From Calocera cornea HHB12733 (Eukaryota > Basidiomycota > Dacrymycetes > Dacrymycetales > Dacrymycetaceae): a stretch of 64,000 nt of DNA. The first letter of the stretch is position 1; the number at the start of each line of letters is the position of its first letter. The notes beneath the pieces were generated by a model. The model saw only the letters and a program-made list of their open reading frames with translations. It did not search any database and was not told where the DNA came from. Of the stretch, positions 46,090 to 59,777 are shown piece by piece. Location of the stretch: assembly GCA_001632435.1 (NCBI GenBank), contig KV423945.1, forward strand, positions 124,001 through 188,000. The letters run 5' to 3'. The position numbers and the translations under genes are program-made.

Positions 46090-46299
46090 GGGGACGTAGG
46101 GATGTAAATATGATTTATGTTTTCACGAGGATGGGTGGATCTTGTTGTTGCAATGTCATGCTTCGAAGCAATCTGAGGTTCGAACTACCCGTACTCGCGA
46201 TGGGTACAACATCAACCAGAGGGACATTCGCAAGAGCTCGTGATGGCTATAAGTACATATGATGCGATCGGAACAGAAATGAGGGCGCGTGAGGGTGAG

Positions 46300-46767
46300 T
46301 TACATGCCCTCATCGTCGTAATCCTCTTCATCGCCGAGAGGAGTCATCGCCCTCGGCTCGTCGTCATCTTCCTCCTCGATAGCTACCGGTCTCTGTTTCC
46401 GCACGGGCTGGCGTCTATCCTGAGCCTTCTCTGAGGCGTCGATCCACTCCGAGTAGACATCAATAGGCTCGGACAGGTCTGCAGAGTTGTGAGTACCTAA
46501 GCATGAGGCAGGTAAAGAGTACGCACAGTTGACAGTGCACGAGAACCGCTGCCCGCAGATTTTACAGTGCAGCTGACCCAGGCCCTCCGTCTTGTCCAGC
46601 TTGCACACGACCGAGTCGTTATGATGGCAGAAGAGGCACTGGAACGTCGTCTCTGATGCACTGTCACCACTTTGCACCAACATGAAGTCGATCTATGACT
46701 CACCCAACGGCTTGAGCTTGAGTCTGCCTCCTCCGGGTTTGCGAGACGATTTCTTTCGTTTGCCCAT
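46300..46767 (-). CDS. ELF1: Transcription elongation factor ELF1
   Basis: Small zinc-ribbon factor that travels with RNA polymerase II and helps it pass nucleosomes. Three exons on the minus strand: 46704-46767, 46527-46652, 46300-46478; 122 residues. Marks: basic [32 protein letters not shown], then [10 protein letters not shown] completing the CxxC...CxxC zinc site, and the [16 protein letters not shown] block, which is diagnostic. The C-terminus is acidic ([19 protein letters not shown]), as in many fungal ELF1 proteins. The acceptor of intron 1 is the one that gives ETTFQC; nearer AG sites break the frame. Head-to-head with RPT3 with a 204-base spacer. Confidence 0.94.
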
Positions 46768-46971
46768 GGTGGTACAAGAGCAAGAGCTGACCCAGGTTTC
46801 GTTGGGCCTCCGTAGCGCGAGAGCGCTCCAGAAGTTCACCACCAACTACCTTGAGCGGAAGCAATTAGAGGGCCAGAAGGGCGGATGCAGGAGGACGCGT
46901 CACTTCACGCAACGCTCACCCTTGCTTAGGCGACTGCATTCCATTCCTTACTACACTTGTGCGACGCCAAA
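46768..46971. promoter_or_regulatory. Bidirectional promoter ELF1 / RPT3
   Basis: 204 bases separate the two starts. I did not find a proteasome-associated GGTGGCAAA element. Confidence 0.55.
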
Positions 46972-48594
<1,623 letters not shown>

Positions 48595-49184
48595 ATGGGG
48601 TTGCCGCTGTAACTATACATATCCTGCGCATATATCATCATTGCAACGTCTCTGTGTGCAAATTATCGACAAGAAGACCGCCAGCTCTCTCTTCACTTTA
48701 GTGCATGTCCGCTTTACCCACGGACGGGTACTCATTTATGGGAGCAAGATGGATACAGGCTGCTTCGGCAACCGTCCTGCTTTTTGCCTCTGCGTCTGAC
48801 ACTTCGGTGTGTCCCAAGACGTCTGTGGTTCACATGCCGGAGACATACCTACCTATCGTAAGTTACGATGCTGTGAGTGTTCAATAACAATCTGTTTGCC
48901 TTTGATCTGGTCTATCTCCTCTCCTCCATTCTCTATCCATCATGATGCTCCCTAACACTCTGGACGGTGCTCTTATACCCACGCACCGCCCTCATTTCAT
49001 GGGCAAGCAAGAGCGACCCACGGGCTTCCATTAGATCCGGAACTGCCACGCCTGCTACTCACCGCTGCTCTAGAAAGTGGAGACTGTCGGTCCATTATTC
49101 AGGTAACAGTTTATTGCGTCCAATGCATGATTGAATTATTCTACATTGTACATCCTAGACCATTGACAATCACATGCGTATTCC
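48595..49184. other. Convergent 3' region RPT3 / PRO3
   Basis: 590 bases between facing stops. One short plus-strand ORF (48705, 60 codons) has no family marks. No tRNA or repeat seen; the length is large for a convergent pair here. Confidence 0.45.
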
Positions 49185-50319
49185 TCAATGATGCTTGTGA
49201 CTGGCGTGCTTGGTGGGCTGGCCAAGCTCACTTGCCCGCTCGGTTGCAACCTGGATGGCCCTTGCCACGGTCGATCGAACGCGGCCATCTTCGAGAATCA
49301 GCACGCCAGCGATTGTACACCCGCCCGGAGTGGTGACGGTGTCCTTGATGGCAGCAGGATGCGCGCCAGACACCAACGTCATACGAGCAGCTCCTTGTAA
49401 TGCTGCGAGCCAGTTGTTGTCAGATCATCCTTCTTAGCAGGGTGTTTAGGGTTGCTCACTCTGAGCAGCCAGTTCCAGCGCCTCCGCTCTCGGCAAACCC
49501 ATCATGACACCTCCATCCGCCATCGCTTCCAAAAATATGCAAGCAAACGCTGGCCCTGAGCCACTCAACGCTGTGCACGCATCGAAGTGCTTCTCATCCA
49601 AGAAACGCGCCCTGCCGATTGAAGAGAAGATGCTGGTGCAAATTTCCTTGTCGCGCGCCAGCACAGAGAGGGGCGTGTGCAACTCGGCGTCGGGCGACGA
49701 CAAGACTGTCATGCCCTCACGAATCTTGCACGGGGTGTTGGGCATTGCACGGATGAGACGGGTGGAAGCAGGCGTCCAGTCCCGCATTTGGCTGATCTTC
49801 ACTCCGGCAAGGATGCTGATGAGTAACTTTCCGTCCAGCGCCTCGGCCATGCCGTGAGCGGTGAGGATGCCCTCTGCTTGGTGAGGCTTCGAGCTGGTGC
49901 GGGTGTCAGATGGGGAATAGCCTATACGCACTGCTAAACGCACCACAAAATAATGACATCTGCCTGTCTTACTGAGTCCACATTGTGACCCGCAACGAAC
50001 TGGATGCCTTGGCCGATGGGTCCATACGATTCGAACGTACGCTTCAGCCTGCGCACGCTATCCTCTCTACTAACGCATGCAATGAACCGCGAAGGCAAGG
50101 AGTCGTCAGAGACTGTTGAGAGCGTAGGCACGGGGGTGGAGATGCCTGAGGGAGAGGAAGGCGTGACGCCATTCGGGAACGGGGATGGCGTCCTCAATGT
50201 GTCTACTACGCCCGACAGGATGGCGACGCCCATCGTGCCGCAGCCTATTCATCACATCAGCACAGTCTCTCTTCGTTCGCACACAGGTGCATACCAATCA
50301 CGCAAAGAGTGTATCCCAT
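49185..50319 (-). CDS. PRO3: Pyrroline-5-carboxylate reductase (PRO3)
   Basis: Last step of proline synthesis: 1-pyrroline-5-carboxylate plus NAD(P)H to proline. Four exons on the minus strand: 50295-50319, 49944-50244, 49460-49893, 49185-49402; 325 residues. Marks: MGYTLCVIGCGTMGVAIL, the Rossmann glycine motif split by the first intron, ADVIILCSKPHQ, LLISILAGV, IRAMPNTPCKIREGMTV and the active-site ALSGSGPAF, then HPAAIKDTVTTPGGCT, the diagnostic C-terminal motif. A Ser/Pro-rich insert of about 30 residues (NGVTPSSPSGISTPVPTLS) sits after the glycine motif. The first exon has only 25 bases. Head-to-head with ALG13 over 204 bases. Confidence 0.95.
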
Positions 50320-50523
50320 TTTGTTACTTTGTAGAGTGGTCGTTCACAGGCTGCCCTGAGTCACGGCCGAATTTAGGAATTGTTTGTAACGAAATGTGGG
50401 CGGCTGGAATGTGAATCAAGCTTTTTGATCCCGTCCAGGGTGCTTCTCCACGTTGAATTGCGTCGGTTTCTCGGCGCTCTGTCCCTTAACATCCAAGCTT
50501 GTCTAGGAACCCAGCAACCCAGC
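50320..50523. promoter_or_regulatory. Bidirectional promoter PRO3 / ALG13
   Basis: 204 bases between outward-facing starts. No clear TATA box. Confidence 0.55.
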
Positions 50524-51112
50524 ATGACAACAGCTTTCGTGACGGTCGGATCGACCAGATTTACACCTCTAATCAAAGCAGTCGTTTCTGAGGACTGCCT
50601 GAGGGTGTTGCACCAGGCGGGCTTCGATGAACTCGTTGTTCAGTGCGGAAACAGCGAAGTTGAAACTGGAGACTTTTCCGCCGAAGGGGTGTCGGTGCAA
50701 GTCTGGCGCTTTGCACTGTCTATACAATCCTTTGTCGAGTCTGCGAGTCTGGTGATATCTCACGCTGGTCAGTGCTTGGCCAGACGCCTTCGAATGCCTT
50801 CTCAAGCTCACTTAGGCTCTGGCACAATCCTCGATGTCCTTCGAGCCGGAAAACCACTCATTGTCGTACCAAACACCTCCTTGATGGACAATCATCAAGT
50901 GGAGCTGGCTGATGCGCTGGCAAAGCAGGGATATCTCGTCTCCGCGACGCCCGAGTGAGACATGTCCCTTCGGAATGAGACCCGTATTGATCAGACACAG
51001 AACGCTTCCCGAAGTACTTGCATCGTTTAGGCCCGACCAACTAACACCTTTCCCGGCCTTCGACGGCTCGAAGTTCCTCCGTATAATAGATGAAGAAATG
51101 GGATACGTATGA
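50524..51112 (+). CDS. ALG13: UDP-GlcNAc transferase subunit ALG13
   Basis: Catalytic partner of ALG14; together they add the second GlcNAc to the dolichol-linked oligosaccharide on the cytosolic ER face. Three exons: 50524-50767, 50816-50954, 51001-51112; 164 residues. Marks: [41 protein letters not shown] (the GT28 C-terminal motif, spanning intron 1), [21 protein letters not shown], and the donor-binding region GYLVSATPE. Length matches fungal ALG13 (about 200 or less). The first intron uses a GTCAGT donor. The last exon ends DEEMGYV. Confidence 0.93.
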
Positions 51113-51276
51113 TGCGGCCCGTTGCATGCCCTCAAAGCGGTGTGCTCGGTCAGGGACGGGCGCTGTTCAGACCACTTTCCTTTTCTGGCGAAAAACCACA
51201 ATGACGTCTTGACGCTGCTTCTCGCCTATTCTGAACTCCGCAGATCGTACAAGTCTACGGGAGGACCCTCGGGGTG

Positions 51277-51284
51277 TATATAAG
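51277..51284 (+). promoter_or_regulatory. TATA box upstream of the EPYYNST gene
   Basis: TATATAAG about 100 bases before the start codon at 51383, in the usual place for a strongly regulated fungal promoter. Confidence 0.65.
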
Positions 51285-51382
51285 TCTCGACCTGCCATCT
51301 CCTTGCCTCCCATCTTTGGCTCCCCCATTCGCTACACGACAACCCCATACACTCATACCACCGACAACCCATCGTCATCATC

Positions 51383-52905
51383 ATGCAGTCCTACGCTCTT
51401 ATTGGTCTCCTCGCTGCTTCCTCGGCACTTGCACTACCGAATAGAGCTCCCCATAATGGTACGTATATGCCCCCTAGCGTGATGGCTGGAGCTTACGCGC
51501 ATATATCTAGCCTATTCACGGACCTTCATGCCCAACATGACCCAGCCCCCAACCAACGTCACCATACCCTCTAACTCATCAATGTCGTCACACCATGGGC
51601 AACATAACCAGAGTACGCATCAGTGAAAGAGGCGCAAGACTCTCGGCTAACCTGCATATATGTAGCTGAACACGCTGTTGTGCCTTTCATCCCTGGCACC
51701 TTCAACGGCGGAAGCATGCCCTTCAACTGCTCTGCGCCCTCTAACTGCACTGAGTCAATGAACCACACGCGGATGGGTGTCCCTCAACCCCCAACGGACG
51801 GTTTCTCTCCGAACAATACCGGGAGCGAAGCCAACGGCTACTATCCGGTCGGCTTTATGAATCCTTCTGCTGGTGCCCCTGTAGACATCCCTGTGGATGT
51901 GCCGATGGAGTCGCCCAACTCCCTACTCGGCCCTGCGAACCAGACCATGTCTCGACGTGGCGCCTCCGTAGCAGGCTCGCAATACCAACATCGAAGGGAC
52001 TTCACTGACCCTTATTATAATGGCACAAACAGCACCTCGGATAGCGGCTCGCAGTATGGCTATGGAAGTAACCTCACCGAGCCTTACTACAACAGCACCG
52101 AGCCTTACTACAACAGCACCGAGCCTTACTACAACAGCACCGAGCCTTACTACAACAGCACCGAGCCTTACTACAACGGTACAAACAATACTGCACAGCC
52201 CATGCCTAATGAAAGATCAGGTATGTTTTGCGGTCGACAACCTGGGTTCCACGAACTGATACACTTTCGGGCCGGCCAGTGTTCATTACGGATCTGTTCG
52301 AGCGTGCATGGCAGGGTGAGAAACGGTCCCCTCAAGGTGAGTAACTGCGATGAACCCCCACCCTCGCCACTCATAAAGCGTACTAGCAACCTCAGAAAAG
52401 GTAGTCCCGGGTGTGAACGGCCCTGATCTCTCCCTTGGTTCAACTTCCTCTGGAAGTGAGTGTCGTTGTGGCAGTGTGCGATGGACTTGGCTAACTAGTA
52501 ACGCAGACACGGTGGGACTGAACGGCCTCACGGTATCTCAAAGGCGCCAAGTGGAGCGTGAGTCGAGAGACATCACACAGATTATGTTTTGACGGTATGG
52601 TCGGCAGAGATTGCCCGTGAGATGCTTGCGGAGTTTGCCCGGACTGTCGGCGTGACATCGCTGGATGCTGACGGCAGTGCGTCATCACACTCTCCATCTC
52701 AGCTATTTAACTGATCTCTCCAAGATGCCTTGTATGCTGGGATGTCTCCTTCCGAAATTGGTACGCCCTCTTTGGAACAAAGCGTAAATTCGGAGTCCCA
52801 TGCATACTCGCAGATACCGTCTCCAATGTCAACACGGGAGGCATGGAGCAAGGAGTACCGCTGCTGGAGAACCCCGCCAGCAGGTCCTCGGGAACGCAGC
52901 AGTGA
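51383..52905 (+). CDS. Secreted repeat glycoprotein, unknown function
   Basis: Not recognised. Nine exons: 51383-51458, 51511-51612, 51666-52220, 52280-52336, 52396-52455, 52507-52557, 52608-52676, 52725-52760, 52814-52905; 365 residues. All introns interrupt codons after the first base (phase 1), a striking uniformity. Signal peptide MQSYALIGLLAASSALALP, then Asn/Pro/Ser-rich sequence with many sequons (NMT, NVT, NSS, NCT, NHT, NNT, NST). Five tandem EPYYNST/EPYYNGT units lie at about residues 198-232. The C-terminal third is different: LFERAWQGEKRSPQ, SQRRQVEQIAREMLAEFARTVG, LYAGMSPSEI, more like a small helical domain. No GPI tail. The TATA box suggests regulated expression. Confidence 0.72.
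52079..52183 (+). repeat. Five tandem 21-base repeats (EPYYNST)
   Basis: Four identical copies of a 21-base unit encoding EPYYNST and a fifth ending NGT. Each adds an N-glycosylation sequon. Perfect base identity across four copies means recent expansion or conversion. Confidence 0.95.
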
Positions 52906-53341
52906 CGGACCTAGCAGTGACCCAAGCCCGGAGTGAGGCATGAAGGGTTTCTCATTGGGGCTTTATGCGTAGGATCGCGAGCGGCAGCGGAGGATTGAAC
53001 AGGGTCTGAGCTTTGATGCGACGAAGGACATTTACACGCTACATACCAAGCAGCTTCATTAGACTTGTTACTTAATTTAACGCAGTGGGGCCCATCGCGA
53101 GCAGATTCACATGCAAAGCTTAATGGGGAGGGGAAAACCAGCTCCTGCGGACGCAACCAGAAAGGCACACATGCCGTGGTCGGCGACACGTGGCCGGGCG
53201 GTCTGCATTGCAAAGCCCCTTTGCCCAGTTTGGGACCCGCGTCGTAGCAGGTCAAGCATCGACCTCGCCCGGCCTGTTGCATCACAGCATATACCCACCA
53301 CCCCGTACAAGGCTGCCCGGCCAGACGCGAGGGAAGGAGAG
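52906..53341. other. Intergenic before PIK1
   Basis: 436 bases between plus-strand genes. The stretch should hold the PIK1 promoter. Open frames on both strands have no family marks. Confidence 0.45.
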
Positions 53342-56300
53342 ATGAGCCACGCTCTCCTTCTCCGTCTCTTCCTCTCCCCTTCCTTCTTCTCCGTACACGT
53401 CGCCCTTCAGTACCTCCGAACCTACGGCGACCATGTCGGCATCACCCACTACCTCACCGGCAGGCTCAAGGGGATGGATCCAGTCGAGGTGGAAGGTCTA
53501 TGGGGCCTAGTATGGTGCGTTCTGCCATCATTGGAGTCCTTGACCACTTGCCTGATTGTGCGGTTGTCTTTCAGTCACTTGCTGGTGACGCGACCGTCAA
53601 AGTCGGCAGCTCTGGAATGCTTCGTCCTCGAGAGGGCGGAGGAATCCACACACATAGCATTACTCGTGCGTATCTATCTGCTTATGATGACCAAACTCAT
53701 CTGAGTTGCCTTAGACAATATGGTTCATGCAAGCATCGCTGGCCGACCTCTCTCGAGGAAAACGCGACACGCCGTCCTTCTACATCTGCTCACGCGTCCT
53801 AAACCGCATCCACAGCATCATCTTCGATCCACCAATACACACAAACGCGCCATATGGACCGGTCATGCAAGCTTCGCGCAAGGGCAAGGTGAAGCCTCGG
53901 ATGGGGCCAGCGCTGGTTGGGATGGGCACTGCCCTGGCTGCATTTGGGCTGCCTGAGCTCGGTGTGGTTGGGGATTGGGCGGTCAAACAGGGACGGGTGG
54001 AGGAAGGGATTCCGAGGCGACCTAGGCCTCCGGGGGAGGATGGAGAGAGCCCGAGCACACCTGCACCGCCGGTGCTCTATGAGCAGGGTGACGACCTGCC
54101 TGAAGAGGAAGATCCCGACTCCGCTGCTGAGGCGCAGCCGCGGGCGGAACCGCCGTTCACGGGGAGATCCGACTCGCAGTCGCGTCAAGCATCGATATAT
54201 GATGCTGATCCGTCGGGCACGCGCAACCTCAGCACCGTTTCTCTCGAATTGCCGCATACCGCGCCCATTCCTGGAGCGCGGCGCGTCTCCGGCCCCCATG
54301 CGACCTCTCCCTCCCTGCCGTTCGCTTTCCCACCTCGCCGACCAGACATGGAAGACCCTTTTGGCCAGTTGGACTCGGAGACGAAGCAATGGAAGAACGG
54401 CCACCTGGAGCAACGCTTCCCAGCGCATATCGAGCGGCAGCACTCGCGCTTTTCGAGCAGCCCGAGCATCTCTACTGCCAGCAGGCAGAGCGCGGATGTC
54501 CAGCTGTTGGCGCGCTACCCGCCTGAGGCGCAGACAGCGCTGCTGAAGGCGAACTACTTCAAGTGCCAGACGCGGTTCTTGTTCGCGCTCGAGGCGATCT
54601 CGAACAGGCTGCTTATTGTCCCGAAGCCGGCGAGAGTGAGTGCGCTGAGGGCAGAGTTGACGAACCTGAATCACCAGCTGCCGTCAGAGGTGCGTGTATG
54701 CGCTTTGAAGGAATGAAGATGAGCTGATGTCCTGGATGCTAGGTGTGCCTGCCAATGTGGTGTCCTTCGACCGACTCGGACCAGTGTCGGGCACACCACC
54801 GTATTGTTCGGATACCAGCTGGCGAATGCGTCGTCCTCAACTCCGCAGAACGGGCCCCATACCTCCTTTTCCTTGAGATCCTGCAGGGAGACCTGGACTT
54901 TGACCCGATCAAGCGTGGGAACAAGGAGATTGTGAAGAAGCTGCTGAAGGAGCAGAACCAGCACCATACGAACGGGCACGCCCATACCCTCGAAGATGAG
55001 GGACATGTGGATCTGAGGAAACTGGCGATCAAGTCGCTGAGTGGCACGCAGCAAGTTGCTCTGGGCCAAGCACAGCCCGAACCGATACCAGAAGCATCAG
55101 TACTCCTCCCACCTCCTGCGCTGTCCACAATTCCGCCGACGCCGGAAGGATCTAGCCGGAACTCGCTCACTGAGAGCCCGGTGGAAGATGAGGAGGAGAT
55201 GGACCTCGTAGAACAGTTGTATGGCTCCAACATCTCCCTTCGGGCAGAGGCTATCGATCTGGCGGACTCGATTGTCCTACCAACACCTCCGAAGAACAAG
55301 GCGCTCGATATCGCGACTTGGTCTCGGTCGAATCCTGGCTCACCGCGATTTGAGGCTGGTGTTGACACCACACCCCGACGGAACTCGAACGTCGGCGTGC
55401 CACAGCGGGCCGCGTCTCCAGGGCCCACGTCCACTCCGCCCCAGGAGGGCGCCTTGACTCCTGGTGGTCACCTACCTGTTCTGTCTTTGGAGGACTACTC
55501 CGAGCGAATGCGAACCGCCGCTGTGATGCTGGCGCAGTTGAATGCGAACATGGTAGCCATACCTCCATCACCTGAGCAGCACCCAACTTTGGTTGGAGGT
55601 GTTCTCAGCTGGATTCCGGGTACCTCGCGGCCTCCGCCGCCGCAACGCAACGCATCCTCAAACGGGCAGCTGCCCGACGGAACTCCCATACCTCACAGTG
55701 CCGCGGTGCGCTTACGACTGAACCACACCGAAGCTGCAGCAATTAAGGAGAAGATCATGAAGGAGATGATGTCCCTCGAGGAAGAACGAATGCAGCGTAT
55801 GAGCGAAGCAGAAGGCGAAGATGTTGGGCTCGGCATGTCGGGCGGGCCGAATAGGAAGACCGCGGAGGACGAGTCAATAGTTAGGAGGGAGCTCAACAAG
55901 TCGGACCCATCTGCACCGGTATTCAAGGAGGTTTGGGCAACAAAGAAGGCACGGATACGGAGCAATTCACCTTATGGCCACCTTGCATCTTGGGATGTGA
56001 GTAGTTTTACCATTGATTTGCTTCTGGACTCTGACGGAATTCTGCAGTGCATCTCCATGATCGTTAAGACTGGCGCGGATCTCCGGCAAGAGCAGCTCGC
56101 GACACAGCTAATCCGGGAGTTCGAGCGGATCTGGAGGGAAGAAAGCTGTCTATGCTACGCGCGTAGCTTCCGGATTCTCATTACTGGCGTTTCATCTGGT
56201 CTTGTTGAGACTGTCACCGATGCGGTCTCTATCCATTCTATCAAAAAGGCAGAATATGCCAGACGCTTAGCGGAGGGCAGGTTCGGGAATGTCTCGCTCA

Positions 56301-57019
56301 TGGACCACTTTGTCAATGTAAGTTCCGTCACAAGGGATCGAGGTCGAATATTGAGTTCGAGACAGTCATACGGCGATCCTTCATCAGCTCGCTTCGTACG
56401 GGCACAACGCAACTTCATCAGGTCACTCGCAGGCTACTCCGTCATTACTTACCTATTGCAAATCAAGGATCGACACAACGGCAATATCCTCATGGATCGG
56501 GATGGACACCTTATACACATCGATTTTGGCTTTATGCTATCAAACTCACCCGGAGGCAATATGGGCTTCGAAGCTGCACCATTCAAGCTGCCTATGGAAT
56601 ACGTAGATATTCTTGGTGGCATTGACAGCAAAGCATTTGCGGAGTTCAAAATGCTCTTCAAAGAAGGCTTCGAGGCGGCTCGGAAGCACTGTGACCGCAT
56701 CCTCAGTACGTATACCTGCCCTCTTCCCCTTACATGTTCTTATTGCGAACCTTATAGCTGTCGTCGAGCTTATGCAAAAGGATTCAGCCCTGCCCTGCTT
56801 TGTGCTCTTAGGGGAACAGACAGCAAATGCCCTTCGCGAGCGATTCCAGCCAGGATTGACACAGTCGCTGTTCCGTGACTACCTGGAACGCCTCATCATG
56901 AGTTCCGTCGGATCTACGTGGACTAGGTTATACGATTCGGTAAGTTGCGGTTTGAACTCAAGCAGGAGCCCGTCTAACGGATCCCTCAGTATCAATACTA
57001 CTCCCAATCAATCCTTTGA
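53342..57019 (+). CDS. PIK1: Phosphatidylinositol 4-kinase PIK1 (PI4K-beta)
   Basis: Makes PI4P at the Golgi for vesicle formation. Eight exons: 53342-53514, 53575-53665, 53715-54689, 54743-55996, 56048-56317, 56366-56705, 56758-56939, 56990-57019; 1104 residues. The N-terminal helical (LKU) part reads SPSFFSVHVALQYLRTYGDHVGITHYL then CHLLVTRPS; a long disordered Ser/Pro-rich middle (about residues 200-700) follows. Kinase domain: SMIVKTGADLRQEQLATQLI, ILITGVSSGLVETV, catalytic loop DRHNGNIL, HIDFGFMLSNSPGGNMGFE, and the C-terminal LRERFQPGLTQ. The last exon has 30 bases and ends YQYYSQSIL. STT4 is excluded by the PI4K-beta-type ends. Intron 56318-56365 sits just before SYGDPSS. Confidence 0.95.
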
Positions 57020-57359
57020 CCCATTGCAAGGACTTGGAACAGGTTTGTCGGCTTGATGGGTGCCACTAACCCCAAACGAAAGAGCTTTCATATTTAATTG
57101 GATACCCCTTCAATATGTACTGTATCATCGTCACCATGTTGCGTTATCATTGTACAATGTCATGCCCATTCCGGATTGTGCGTGTGATGGCAAGGCCGTT
57201 CTGAAAGAATGGACATCTGATCATGCGTGAGGATATCGCATTGATCTCTATGATATTTTACATACATACAAGCCCCAATGGGGTGAATGCGGCAGAATAG
57301 TGTGCTTGCTACAGAATGTCCTCTCAGAGGTCATGCAGTCATGAATAATAACATACGGA
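57020..57359. other. Convergent 3' region PIK1 / GT15
   Basis: 340 bases between facing stops; nothing recognised. Confidence 0.4.
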
Positions 57360-58907
57360 TCAGAAGAGCTTGTTGAACTTGCTCAGACAAGAGTACCTAA
57401 GAGACTCGTTAGTCAACAGTTGCTGCAGCGTTGCATGAGACCCACCATTCGTGGTCAAAATTATTGGCGGGATCGCACCAGCACTTTCCTCTTGTGTGCG
57501 CCTCACCAGTAGGGCAATGCACGAAGGGCTCGTGTCGGTAGCCGATATCGTTGAAGAAGTGGATCTGATCCTTATGCGCGAAGAGTGCAGCACCGATCGA
57601 GTGTACCGGTGCATCGCCCCATCGCTCGTAGTAGAATCCACCGGCCTTGTCGAGATGTTCGAAATATTTCATGTATGCATCGCCTCGCCAGAAATTCAGG
57701 TCACCGATCTCGAAGTTACTCCAAACTGATATGAGCCAGTCAGTTAACAATCGCAATCGGGACAGGATAGAGCGCTTACAGTGGCATCGGTTGTAATGCT
57801 CGCCGTTGTCGTCCGAGATGAACCCAAGAGCGTTATCCTTCGGCATGGTTTCGGGATGTAATTGCATGAACTCTGTTTTGGCTTAGTCCAAGGCGACTCA
57901 TTGAGATGAACAACACACCCTTTGTAACAGTCCATAGACTCTCAATAGTTTCCGGATACTCGTATAGGGATATGGTGAATCCTATTTTTAGCTCAGTGTA
58001 TCGTCAACAGGGTACACGGAAGCAACGGACCGTAAACCTTCTTTTCGTCCTGCATGACGAGGAATGGATCGTAATCCAGATCGCAAAAGAACTTGACTCC
58101 AGGTCTGAAACGATGTCAGATATATGCGCGTCGTTGGGCCTTGATATGCTCACTCTACGCGCCAGTAGTAATCGAAGGGCTTCAGGAGTTCGTGCCGGAA
58201 GAAGAACTATTTTTGGATCAGATGGCTTCTTGTAACAAATTTGACGGCGCTCACCCCGGAGTTGTAACGGCACATATTGCGATAAGGAATGCTGTGACCA
58301 TAGATGACTTTCTTCGAAATCATGTCCAAGCGAGAAGCAGTCGCTTTTTGCTCATCGATCCAATCGGGCTGATGCCAGTGATCGGCGGGGATATGGCCAT
58401 AGTAGCATGGCGCGTTGGTTAAACCAGAAGTCAACCTGACCATTCACGGTAAGATATGCTGAAGAGTACATGAAATGATGCTCCCAACCTTTTGAAATCC
58501 TCGCTGAATGGCTCCTCATTCAGGAAGACGTATGGGTACTGGAACTTGCGGTTGAACCGATCTTCCATCATCTTGATACTCTCGAGCAGGGGATACAAAT
58601 CTGAGTTGCGGGCAAGGATAGCGAATGCGGCGTTCGCTTTTCGTTGAGGCGGCGGTGGCGAGGAGCCAGTCGTCTCATTGTAGTAGTACTGTGTGTGGGG
58701 GGGCGCGTAGTAGGGCTGTTCTGGCTTTCCCCACGCGCCTAATCGAGAGAGCGACGTGGCGTTGCCGTATGCCTCATGGGAGAGAGTAAGGATGAAATGG
58801 AGACTGAGCTACACACAAAGTCAGAGGAGGAAAGACGCGAGTGGAATGTCCACCGGACGCACCAGTATACCTGCTACTGCCACCACATATCTCCACGGCG
58901 TCATCAT
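57360..58907 (-). CDS. Alpha-1,2-mannosyltransferase, GT15 (KTR/KRE2 family)
   Basis: Golgi type II membrane enzyme that adds alpha-1,2-mannose to O- and N-glycans, using GDP-mannose. Nine exons on the minus strand: 58863-58907, 58489-58808, 58255-58435, 58154-58206, 58031-58104, 57919-57981, 57780-57872, 57446-57725, 57360-57396; 381 residues. Short cytosolic tail then one hydrophobic span (YVVAVAGILLSLHFILTL, split by intron 1). Marks: AAFAILARNSDL, YPYVFLNEEPF, YRNMCRYNSGFFFRH, YYWRVEPGVKFFCDLDYDPF, KVYGFTISLYEYPETI, HYNRCHFWSNFEIG, FYYERWGDAPVHSIG, YRHEPFVHCPTG. These are the GT15 blocks in order. Which KTR paralogue it is cannot be told. Confidence 0.93.
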
Positions 58908-59777
58908 CTTGGCCGTCTCACCAGCGATCGACGTATAGACGGCGTAAACGAGTCCCACTCTTCAAGCTACAAGGGCTGCCAGTCTTCGAGAACCAGTCTG
59001 GCACGTTGCTGATAAGGAAATGAGGGGAAAGAGAGGGTGGGAAAGAAGTGGAGATGTCGTGTGCTCTGGGTGGATGCTGCGCAAGGCTCGTATATTGGGC
59101 TGAGGGACTCTCAAGTCGGAGGTATCCAGTGCCTAATTGGGGACCCTGTGGCTGGACGCGACATGTACGGCAGCGGCTTCAACGCGTCAGCGAACCCTGC
59201 TTACACTACTACGGTGGTTACAAGCCGTGCAAAGGTCCTACACGTCCAATTATAACTCGATTCAGCGTAGTAAGACGATGAAACGCCTCTGAGCTCGTCG
59301 GGTTGGAGTCGACATATCGACCACGCAAGACGGAATGCACGCCAGAGACCCTTTTATACTTCTATCATCTTCTCAACTGGCTCTCTATTTACACGGACGA
59401 CTGCGCGCCTTGGCAGAAAGAGAAAGCAGTCATTTGTTTCTCGGTCCCCATTGGCTGTCTAAGGGCTAAGAGCCATGCCCTACGTCACTCCCAACTGTCA
59501 CTGTGTCCTGGCAGGACAAGGAACACCATATGGCGCCACTTTCCATTACATGGTATACTCACTCAAAATGTACGAGGTAATCCTGATGTCGAGTGTCCTG
59601 AGATTGGGCGATGGGGGCGATGGGGACGATGGGGACATGGCAGGCCACTCGTGAACGACTCAAGCTGTCTTGGGCGGAGTGTGCGCCTTGGAGTTTTTGT
59701 ATCCGAGCAAAAAGGTTCCGGGCACGAGCATTTCGATTTTTTGGGAGGCGCACGCGTCCCGAAACGCACCCACCGTC
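58908..59777. promoter_or_regulatory. Divergent intergenic region GT15 / TOM40
   Basis: 870 bases between outward-facing starts. A small run of GATGGGG steps lies at 59606-59640. No gene supported; ORFs here lack family marks. Confidence 0.45.

Noticed and set aside
46171..46186. GGTTCGAAC, resembling a tRNA B box
   Set aside because: The downstream bases do not fit the full B-box, and I could not fold acceptor, D and anticodon arms around it.
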